Shown here piece by piece: positions 11,801 to 23,800 of a DNA stretch of 64,000 bases (positions are counted from its first letter, which is position 1; every line of letters begins with the position of its first letter). The DNA comes from Anas platyrhynchos (Eukaryota > Chordata > Aves > Anseriformes > Anatidae). The notes under the pieces are model-generated. The model had not been told where the DNA came from. It did no database searches and saw only the letters and a list, made by a program, of their open reading frames with translations. The DNA is taken from assembly GCF_047663525.1 (NCBI RefSeq), contig NC_092617.1, positions 5,447,550-5,511,549 on the forward strand, in the 5' to 3' direction. The position numbers and the translations under genes are program-made.

Positions 11801-14800
11801 CCTATAGGGGACAGAGAGGGACCAGGCACATACAGGAGACCTATAGGTGCTGTATAGGGGATCTATAGGGACTTATAGGGGGCCTATAGGGGATCCATAA
11901 GGGCCTGGGACACACAGGAGACCTATAGGGACCCTATAGGAGGCCTATACGAGACCTATAGGGGATCTATGGGGACGTATAGGAGCCCTACGGGGACCCA
12001 TGGGGAACATATAGGGGACCTATAGGAACCTGGGGCCTTTGGGGGATCTATAGGGGATCTATAGGGGACCCTATAGGGGATCTATAGGGAACCTATAGGA
12101 ACCTGGGGCCTATAGGGGATCTATAGGGGACCTATAGGGGATCTATAGGAACCTGGGCTTATAGGGGGCCCTATAGGGGATCTATAAGGGACCTATAGGG
12201 AACCTATAGGGGATCTATAGGAACCTGGGGCCTATAGGGGATCCATAGGGGACCCCATAGGGGATCTATAGGGGCTCTATAGGTACCCCACAGGAACCTA
12301 TAGGGCATCTCTAGGAACCTGGGGCCTATAGGGGATCTATAGGGGACCCTATAGGGGACATATAGGGGATCTATAGGGGGACCTGGGGCCTATAAGGGAT
12401 CTATAGGGGACCTATAGGAACCTGGGCTTATAGGGGGCCCTATAGGGGATCTATAAGGGACCTATAGGGAACCTATAGGGGACCTGGGGCCTATAGGGGA
12501 CCCTGTAGGGGCTCTATAGGTACCCCACGGGAACATATAGGGCACCCCACAGACGCCCCGGGAGGGATTTGGGGCCCTGTAGGGGGGGGCCTATAGGGGC
12601 AGGGCCTATAGGGGCGGGGTCTATAGGGTCAGGGGGCTATAGGGGAGGGGTCTATAGGGTCAGGGGGGCTATAGGGGGGGGGTCTATAGGGTCGGGGGTC
12701 TATAGGGTCCCACCTTGTGCGCGGCCCAGTCCATCCAGCCCTTGGCCTGGGGGTCGATGTTGACCAGCACCAGGCCCTCCACCGCCTCCGGGCGGCTCAG
12801 CTGCGGGGAACGGGGACACCATAAAAAAAAACCCAAAAAATGACCCAAAAAAAACCAAAACCAGCCCAAAAACCCCGCTGAAAAAATATAAATCCTATTA
12901 AAGAATCAAAAACACCGCTAAAGAAGCCCAAAACTCTGCTAAAGAATCCCAAAACCCTCCTGAAAAAACACAAACCCTATTAAAGAATCCCAAAACCCCA
13001 ATAAAGAATCCCAAAACCCCGCTAAAGAAGCCCAAAAACCTGCAGAACCAGCCCAAAATCCTGCTTAAAAATCCCAAACCCTATTAAAGAACCCAAAACC
13101 CCGCTAAAGAAACCCAAAACCCCACTGAAAAAGCCCGAACCCTATTAAAGAAACCAAAACCCCAAAAAAGAACCCAAAACCCTACCGCAAAAAATTTCAA
13201 ACCCCACTAAAGAATCCCAAATTCCACTAAATTAACCCAAAAACCCACTGAGAAACCTGAAACCCTGCTGAATGAACCCAAAAACCCCACTGAAAAACCC
13301 CAAACCCCAATAAAGAATCCCAAAACCCCGCAAAAGAACCCAAAACCCCAATAAAGAACCCCAAAACCCCACTCAATGAGCCCAAAACCCCACTGAATGA
13401 GCCCAAAACCCTACTAAAAAAAATGCAAACCCCACTAAAAACCCCAAAAGCCCCCTAAATAAACCCAAACCCCGCTAAAAAATCCTAAAACCCCTCTAAA
13501 AAACACAAAACCCTATTAAAAACCCCCAAAAAAATCTGAAATCCCACTGAAAAACCCCAAAACCCCACTAAAAACAACCGAAACTCCACTAAAAAGCCCC
13601 AAAACCCCACTGAAAACCCCAAAACCCCACTGAAAACAACCAAAACCCCACTAAAAAGCCCCAAAACCCCACTGAAAACCCCAAAACCCCACTAAAAAGC
13701 CCCAAAACCCCACTGAAAACCCCAAAACCCCACTGAAAACCCCAAATCCCCACTGAAAACCCCAAATCCCCACTGAAAACAACCGAAACCCCACTAAAAA
13801 GCCCCAAAACCCCACTAAAAACCCCAAATCCCCACTGAAAACCCCAAAACCCCACTAAAAAGCCCCAAAACCCCACTAAAAACCCCAAAACCGCACTGAA
13901 ACCGAAAGCGAAACCCCACAAAAACCCCAAAACCCCACAAAAACCCCAAAACCCCACAAAAACCCCAAAACCCCACTAAAAAAGAGAAACAAAAACAGAA
14001 AACCCACAAAAAACGACCCCAAAATCCCACAACCACCCCAAAAAAGCAGAAATGCCCCCAAAGCCCCCAGAATCGCCCTATAAAATGCCCAAATCCCCCT
14101 AAAAACCCCAGAACCCCCTCCCCCAAAAAGATAAAGCCCCTAAAAAACCCAGAACCACACTACAAACCCCATAAACACCCCAAAACCCCAGAACCCACCC
14201 CAGAACCCCCAGAACCCCCCCAATGACCCCATAACCCCTCTATAACCCCCCAATGACCCCATAACCCCAACGACCCCATAACTGACCCCATAACCCCCCC
14301 AATGACCCCACAACCCCCCTGACCCTATAACTGACCCCATAACCCCCCCATGACCCCATAACCCCCCATAACCCCCCATGACCCCATAACTGACCCTATA
14401 ACCTCCCAATGACCCCATAATCCCCCCATAACCCCATAACCCACCCCATAACCCCATAACCCACCCTATAACCCCCCAGTGACCCCATAACCCCCCAAAC
14501 CCCCCCTATAACCCCCCAACGACCCCATAACCTCCCCATAACCCCCCCAATGACCCCATAACCCACCCCATAACCCCCCCATGACCCCATAACCCCCCCA
14601 TAACCCCCCCATGACCCCATAACCACCCCATAACCCCCCCATAACCCCCCAGTGACCCCATAACCGACCCCATAACCCCCCTACGACCCCATAACCCCCC
14701 CATAACCCCAATGACCCCATAACCCACCCCATAACCCCCCCATGACCCCATAACCCACCCCATAACCCCCTGACCCTATAACTGACCCCATACCTGACCC

Positions 14801-17800
14801 CATGACCCCTGACCCCATACCTGACCCCCCAACTCACCCCGAACTTGGCCAGCACGAAGGCCCCGGCCCCGACGCCGATGCCGATGACGCTCCTGACGCT
14901 GTTATGGGGTCGGGGGGGGAAAGATACGGGGTCAGCCCCCCCACCCGACCCCATAGGGCCTTACGGGGCCGTATAGGGCCATATAGGGCCTTATGGGGTC
15001 GTTATAGGGTCTTGTAGGGCCTTATAATGCCTTATAGGGTCAGTATGGGGCCATATAGGATCGTTATAGGGCCTTATAAGGCCTTATGGGGTCACTATAG
15101 GATCTTACAGGGCCTTATAATGCCTTATAGGGTCAGTATAGGGCCATACAGGGTCATTATGGGGCCTTATAGGGTCGTTATAGGGCCTTGTAGGGCCTTA
15201 TAATGCCTTATAGGGTCAGTATGGGGCCTTATAATGCTTTATAGGGCCATATAGGGTCGTATAGGGTCGTTATAGGGCCTTATAAGGCCTTATGGGGTCA
15301 CTATAGGATCTTATAGGGCCTTATAATGCCTTATAGGGTCAGTATAGGGCCATATAGGGTCATTATAGGGCCTTATAAGGCCTTATAGGGTCACTATAGA
15401 ATCTTATAGGGCCATTATAGGGCCTTATAATGCCTTATAGGGTCATTATAGGGCCTTATAGGGTCGTTACAGGGCCTTGTAATGCCTTATAGGGTCAGTA
15501 TAGGGCCTTATAGGGCCTTATGAGGCCTTATAGGGTCATTATAGGGCCGTATAGGGTTGTTATAGGGCCATATAGGGTCATCGTAGGGCCTTATAATGCC
15601 TTATAGGGTCACTAAAGAATCTTATAGGGTCATTATAGGGTCGATATAGGGCCTTATAATGCCTTATAGGGTCAGTATAGGGCCCTATAGGGTCTTGTAG
15701 GGCCTTATAATGCCTTATAGGGTCACTATAGGGTCATTAGAGGGCCTTATAGGGCCGTTATAGGGCCTTATAGAGTCACTATAGGATGTTATAGGGCCTT
15801 ATAATGCCTTATAGGGTCATTATAGGGTCGTTATAGGGCCTTATAAGGCCTTATAGGGTCACTATAGGGTCATTAGAGGGCCTTATAGGGCCGTTATAGG
15901 GCCTTATAGAGTCACTATAGGATGTTATAGGGCCTTATAATGCCTTATAGGGTCATTATAGGGTCGTTATAGGGCCTTATAAGGCCTTATAGGGTCACTA
16001 TAGGGTCATTAGAGGGCCTTATAGGGCCGTTATAGGGCCTTATAGAGTCACTATAGGATGTTATAGGGCCTTATAATGCCTTATAGGGTCATTATAGGGT
16101 CGTTATAGGGCCTTATAAGGCCTTATAGGGTCACTATAGGGCCTTATAGGGTCATTATGGGGCCTTATAATGCCTTATAGGGTCATTATAGGGCCATATA
16201 GGGACGTTATAGGGCCTTATAGGGTCATTATGGGGCCTTATAATGCCTTATAGGGTCATTATAGGGCCATATAGGGACGTTATAGGGCCTTATAGGGTCA
16301 TTATGGGGCCTTATAATGCCTTATAGGGTCATTATAGGGCCATATAGGGACGTTATAGGGCCTTATAGGGTCATTATGGGGCCTTATAATGCCTTATAGG
16401 GTCATTATAGGGCCACATAGGGACGTTATAGGGCCTCATAAGGCCTTATAGGGTCACTAAAGGGCCTTATAAGGCCTTACAGGGTCTTATAAAGCCTTTT
16501 AGGGTCGTTATAGGGCCGCTATAGGGTCCTGTAGGGCTGTTATAGGGCCTTACCAGGTCGTTATGGGGCCCTATAAGCTCCCTATAGGGCCGTTATAGGG
16601 TCTTGTAGGGTCATTAAAGGGCCTTATGGGGTCGTTATGGGGCATATAGGGCCGCTATGGGGTCTATAGGGCCTTATAGAGCTCTTATGGGGTCATTGTA
16701 GGGTCTATAGGGCTGTTATGGGGTCGTTACGGGGTCTATAGGGCCTTATAGGGTTGTTACGGGGCCTATAGGGCCTTATAGGGTCGTTATGGGGTCTATA
16801 GGGCCGTATAGGGTCATTATGGGGTCTATAGGGCCTTATAGGGTCGTTATGGGGTCTATGGGGCCTTATAGGGTCTATGGGGCCTTATAGGGTCGTTATG
16901 GGGTCTATAGGGCCTTATAGGGCCGTTATGGGGTCTATAGGGCCTTATAGGGTCGTTATGCGGTCTATGGGGCCTTATAGGGTCGTTATGGGGTCTATAG
17001 GGCCTTATAGGGCCGTTATGGGGTCTATGGGGCCTTATAGGGTGGCTCACTTGAGGTGCTGCAGGACGTATGGGATCATCTCGGCCAGCTGCTCCAGGGA
17101 CGGGTACTGGTACCTGCGGGGGGGGCTTATAGGGTCAGGGGGCTTATGGGGTCACGGAGGGGGTTATGGGGTCACGGAGGGGGTCATGGGGTCACAGGGA
17201 AGGTTGTGGGGTCGCTGGGGGGCACTGGGGTCGATGGGGGATTTACGGGGTCAGCGGTTGGCCAATGGGGTGGGTTTGGGGTTAATGGGGCCGGGGGGGG
17301 ATTTATGGGGTCAAGGGGGTTTAATAGGGTTGGGGGGGGATTAATGGGGTCAAGGGGAATTTAATGGGGCTGGGGGGGCTCAATGGGGTCAGGAGGGGTT
17401 TAATAGGGCCAAGGGGGCTCAATGGGGTCGGGGGGGATTTAATAGGGCCGGGGGGGCTTTATGGGGTTGATGGGGTATTAATAGGGCCAAGGGGGGCTCA
17501 ATGGGATTGAGGGGGGTTTAATAGGGCCGGGGGGGTTTAATAGGGCCAGGGGGGCTTTATGGGGCTGAAGGGGGTTTAATAGGGCCGAGGGGGCTCAATG
17601 GGGTTGATGGGGCTCAATTGGGTCGAGGGGGGGTTTAATAGGGCCAGGGGGGCTTTATGGGGTTGATGGGGTATTAATAGGGCTGAGGGGGCTTAATGGG
17701 GTCAAGGGGGCTTTAATAGGGCCGGGGGGGCTCAATGGGGTCGAGGGGGGTTTAATAGGGCTGGGGGGGCTTTATGGGGCTGAAGGGGGTTAATAGGGCT

Positions 17801-20800
17801 GAGGGGGGCTCAATGGGGTCAGGGGGGTTTAATAGGGCCAAGGGGGCTCAATGGGGTTGGGGGGGATTTAATAGGGCCAGGGGGGCTCAATGGGGTCGAA
17901 GGGAGATTATTGGGGCCGAGGGGGCTCAATGGGGCTGGGGGGGATTTAATAGGGCCGGGGGGGCTCAATGGGGTCGAGGGGGGTTTAATAGGGCCGGGGG
18001 GGCTCAATGGGGTTGATGGGGCTCAATGGGGTCGAGGGGGCTTTATGGGGTTGATGGGGGTTAATAGGGCCAAGGGGGCTCAATGGGGCTGTGGGGGCTC
18101 AATGGGGTCAGGGGGGGTTTAATAGGGTCGAGGGGGCTCAATGGGGTCAGGAGGGGTTTAATAGGGCCGGGGGGGCTTTATGGGGTTGATGGGGTATTAA
18201 TAGGGCAGGGGGGGCTCAATAGGGCCAAGGGGGGCTCAATGGGGTTGATGGGGATTTAATAGGGCTGAGGGGGCTTTAATAGGGCCGGGGGGGCACAATG
18301 GGGTCGGGGGGGGGTTTAATAGGGCCAAGGGGGACTTAATGGGATCAAGGGGGGTTTAATAGGGCCGGGGGGGCTTTATGGGGCTGAAGGGGGTTAATAG
18401 GGCCAAGGGGGGATTATTGGGGCCGAGGGGGCTCAATGGGGTTGATGGGGTATTAATAGGGCCAAGGGGGGATTATTGGGGCCGAGGGGGCTCAATGGGA
18501 TCGAGGGGGGTTTAATAGGGCCGGGGGGGCTTTATGGGGCTGAAGGGGGTTAATAGGGCCGAGGGGGGCTCAATGGGGCTGTGTGGGGTTTAATAGGGCC
18601 GGGGGGGCTTTATGGGGTTGATGGGGTATTAATAGGGCCAATAGGGCCGAGGGGGTTTAATAGGGCCGGGGGGGGATTAATGGGGTCAAGGGGCATTTAA
18701 TGGGGCAGGGGGGGCTCAATGGGGCCGAGGGGGGTTTAATAGGGCCAAGGGGGCTTTAATAGGACCAGGGGGGGCTTTATGGGGCCGGCACAGACCCCGA
18801 GGGGTACGGGGGAGCCCCCTCCTCCATGCCGGGCGCCTCGAGGTGCAGGCGCAGGAAGCCGCGGGCGATCTCCTGCATCTCCGGGTGGGCGAAGAGCGGG
18901 GCGAAACACGACTCGTCTGGGGTCGGGGGGGGGTTTTATAGGGTCAGGGGGGTGTCATGAGACCTCCCGACCCTAAAACCCCTCTTTTAGGGTCACTCAC
19001 GCGTGTGGCCGACGTCGGGGAAGGTGAGGATCGCGGGGCGGCCCGGCCGGGGCGACCCCAAAACACCCACGCGCGCCGTCCCGTAGGGGGTCTCCACCAG
19101 CGCCACGCGCTGACGGACCCGAAAATAGGGGGTTTGAGCCCAAAATCGGGGCTTCGAAGCCCTATTCTGGGATGGTCGGTGCCAAAGGGGGAAGGGCGGC
19201 CCCAAACGGCACGGTTTTCGCGCGGAAATCGCGCGTTTGGTCCCCAAAATAGCAATTTTTGACACCAAATTGCGCATTTTGACCAAAAACACACACATTT
19301 GGCCCCAAAATTGCCCACTTTTCCCTCAAAAATCACCCATTTGGTCCCAAAATTGCTCATTTTGACCAAAGAAACACACATTTGGCCCCAAAATTGCCCA
19401 CTTTTCCCTCAAAAATCACCCATTTGGCCCTAAATTGCCCACTTTTCCCTCAAAAATCGCCCATCCGGCCCCAAATCTACCCACTTGGCCCCAAAACTGC
19501 CTCCTTTTCCCTTAAAAATCACCCATTGGCACCCAAAATTGCCCGTTTCACCTCAAAAATCGCCCATTTGGCCCTAAATTGCCCACTTTTCCCTCAAAAA
19601 TCGCCCACCCGGCCCCAAATCTACCCACTTGGCCCCAAAACTGCCTCCTTTTCCCTTAAAAATCACCCATTTGGACCCAAAATCGCCCGTTTCACCTCAA
19701 AAATGGCCCATTTGGCCCCAAAATTGCCCAGTTTTCCCCCAAAAAACGCAGTTTTGACCCCTAAATCGCCCCATTTTCCCTCAGAAATCACCCATTTGCA
19801 CCCAAAAATCCCCCATTTGGCCCTAAATTGTCCACTTTTCCCTCAGGAATCGCCCATTTTGACCCAAAATTGCCCATTTGGCCCCAAATTCACCCATTTT
19901 GACCCAAAATTGCCCACTTCTCCCCCACAAAACACCGATTTGGCCCCAAAATTGCCAACTTTTCCCCAAAAAAACACAGGTTTGACCCCTAAATTGCCTC
20001 ATTTTCCCTCAGAAATCACCCATTTGGCCCCAAATTCACCCATTCTGACCCAAAATTGCCTACTTTTCCCTCAAAAATCGCCCATCCAGCCCCAAATCTA
20101 CCCACTTGGCCCCAAAACTGCCTCCTTTTCCCTTAAAAATCGCCCATTTGGACCCAAAATCGCCCGTTTCACCTCAAAAATCGCCCATTTCGACCCAAAA
20201 AATGCCCATTTGGCCCCAAAATTGCCTCATTTTCCCTCAGAAATCACCCATTTGGCTCGAAATCTTCCCTTTTGGCCTCAAAAACTGCCCATTTCACCTC
20301 AAGAATTGCCCATTTGGCCCCAAAATTGCCCACTTTTCCCTTAAAAATCACTCTTTTGGACCCAAAATCGCGCATTTCACCTCAAAAATCCCCCATTTGG
20401 CCCCAAAATCGCCCTTTTTGACCCAAAATTGACCATTTTGACCAAAGAAACACACATTTGGCCCCAAAATTGCCCACTTTTCCCTCAGGAATCGCCCATT
20501 TTGACCCAAATTTGCTCGTTTGGCCCCAAATTCACCCATTTCGACCCCAAATTGCCCACTTTTCCCCAAAAATACGCCCATTTGACCCCTAAATTGCCTC
20601 ATTTTCCCTCAGAAATCACCCATTTGGCCCTAAATCTTCCCTTTTGGCCCCAAAATTGCCCATTTCACCTCAAGAATTGCCCATTTGGCCCCAAAATTGC
20701 CCACTTTTCCCTCAAAAATCGCCCATCTGGCCCCAAAACTGCCTCCTTTTCCCTTAAAAATCACCCATTTGGCCCCAAAATCGCCCTTTTTGACCAAAGA

Positions 20801-23800
20801 AACAGACATTTGGCTCCCAAATTGCCTCATTTTCCCTCAGAAATGGCCCATCTGGCCCCAAAACTGCCTCCTTTTCCCTTAAAAATCACCCATTGGCACC
20901 CAAAATCGCCCATTTCACCTCAGAAATCCCCCATTTGGCCCCAAAATTGCCCACTTTTCCCTCAAAAATCGCCCATCCGGCCCCAAATCTACCCACTTGG
21001 CCCCAAAACTGCCTCCTTTTCCCTTAAAAATCACCCATTTGCACCCAAAATCGCCCGTTTCACCTCAAAAATCGCCCATTTGGCCCCAGAATTGCCCAGT
21101 TTTCCCCAAAAAAACGCAGTTTTGACCCCTAAATTGCCTCATTTTCCCTCAGAAATCACCCATTTGCACCCAAAATCCCCCATTTCACCTCAAAAATCCC
21201 CCATTTGGCCCTAAATTGTCCACTTTTCCCTCAGGAATCGCCCATTTGGACCCAAAATCGCCCATTTGGCCCCAAAATTGCCCACTTTTCCCCCCAAAAA
21301 CACAGATTTGACCCCTAAATTGCCTCATTTTCCCTCAGAAATCACCCATTTGGCCCCAAAATTGCCCATTTTCCCTCAGGAATCGCCCATTTTGACCCAA
21401 AATTGCCCATTTGGCCCCAAATTCACCCATTTTGACCCAAAATTGCCCACTTCTCCCCCACAAAACACCGATTTGGCCCCAAAATTGCCCACTTTTCCCC
21501 AAAAAAACACAGGTTTGACCCCTAAATTGCCTCATTTTCCCTCAGAAATCACCCATTTGCACCCAAAATCGCCCATTTCACCTCAAAAATCCCCCATTTG
21601 GCCCCAAAATTGCCTACTTTTCCCTCAAAAATCACTCTTTTGGACCCAAAATCGCCCATTTCACCTCAAAAATCACCCATTTGGCCCCAAATTCACCCAT
21701 TTTGACCCAAAATTGCCCACTTTTCCCCCACAAAACGCCCATTTGGCCCTAAATTGCCCACTTTTCCCTCAAAAATCACCCATTTGCACCCAAAATTGCC
21801 CATTTCACCTCAAAAATCCCCCATTTGGCCCCAAAATTGCCCATTTCAACCCAAAATTGCCCACTTTTCCCCCAAAAAACGCCCATTTGGCGCCAAAATT
21901 GCCCACTTTTCCCCCAAAAAACACCTATTTGGCCCCAAATCTGCCCATTTGGCCTCAAAAACTGCCTATTTGGCCCCAAAATCGCCCATTTCACCACAAG
22001 AATTGCCCTTTAGGCCCCCAAAATCACCAATTTTATCCCCAAAATTGCCTCTTTGGTCCCCAAAACTGCCCATTTGGCCCCAAAATCGCCCATTTCATCC
22101 TCAAAATCACCCGTCTGGCCCCAAAATTTGCCTGTTTGGCCCCAAAATGCCCATTTTGCCCCAAATTGCCTGCTGCACCCCCATTACCTGCCCTTCTTAC
22201 CCAAAACTGCTTCTTTCTGCCCAAAAATGTGCCTTGTGATGCAAAACGCCTTGTTTTTCCCCAAAATTTGCTCTTTTGTGCCTAAATTGACCATTTTAAC
22301 CCCAAAACTGGCTCCTCTGACCTAAAATTGCACGTTTTGTGCCCATATCAGCCATTTGGCCCCAGATTTGCCCATTTCACCCCAAAATCACCCCTCTAGC
22401 CTCAGATTTCCCCATTAGACCCAAATATTCTCATTTTACCCCCAAAATCGCCCTTTTTGCCCCCAAAACTCCCTCGTCACCACCCAAATCCCCCCATTTA
22501 CTCCCCAATTCCTTTTTCCTTCAAAATCCCGCTTTTTACCCCAAAAATCCCTCTTTTTACCCCCAAAACCCCGCTTTTTCTCCTCAAAACCCTCAATTTT
22601 CCCCCAATCTTCCCTTTTCCTCCCCAAAACACCTCTTTCTCCCCCAAAATCCCACTTTTTCCTCTCAAAACCTCCCCTTTTCCACAAAAATATCTATTTT
22701 GGCCTGAAATGATGATTTTTACAACCAAACCCTCCTTTTCTCCCTCAAAACCCCATTTTTTTCGCCAATTCCCTCTTCCGCCCCCAATTCCCAATTTTTA
22801 CCTCAGAATCACCCTTTTTTCCCCAAAAACCCACTTTTTTCACACAAAATCCCACTTTTTCTCCTCAGAATCCCTCTTTTTTGCCCCAATCCTCCCTTTT
22901 TCACCCCAAAAATCCCATTTTCCCCTATAAAATCTCACTTTTCTCCTCAGAATATCCATTTCCCTCCACAAATACCCATTTTTCCCCAAAATAGCCCAAT
23001 TTCTTCCTTTAAAACCCCCCTTTACGTCCCATATCCCCCAATTTTCCCCCAAAACCCCCCATTTCACCCCCAAACCCCCGTTTTCCCTCAAAAATCCCAC
23101 TTTTCCCCTCAGAACCCCCACTTTTCCCCCAAAATCCACCTTTTTCCCCCATATCCCCCCTTTTCCCCTCAGAATCCCCATTTTTCCCCCAAAATCCCAC
23201 GTTTCTCCTCAGAACTCCCCATTTTTCCCCTAAGAATCCCCATTTCTCACCCCAAATCCCCCCATTTTCCCTCAAAACTCCCACTTTTCCCCCCAGAATC
23301 CCCATTTTTCACCCCAAATATCCCCTTATTACCCACTAAGCCCCCCAGTTTACCCCCCAAACCCCCTTTTTTTCCAAAAACTCCCACTTTTCCCCTCAGA
23401 ACCTGCACTTTTCCCTCAAAAATCACACTTTTCCCCTCACAATCCCCATTTTTCACCTCAAAACCCCCCTTTATTCCACCCAAACCCCCAGATTTCCCTC
23501 AAAAATCCCAATTTTCCCCCCAGAATCCCCATTTCTCACCCCAAATCCCCCCATTTTTCCTCAAAAACCCTACTTTTCCCCTCAGAACCCCCAGATTTCC
23601 CTCAAAAATCACACTTTTTCCCTCAGAACCCCCACTTTTTCCTCAAAAATCCCCCTTTTTCCCCTCAAAAATCACACTTTTTCCCCCTCAAAAACCCACT
23701 TTTTGCTCAAAACCCCCACTTTCCTCCTCAGAAGCCCCCTTCTTCCCCCCAAAATCCCACTTTTTCCCTCAAAAAAACCACTTTTTCCCCTCAGATTCCC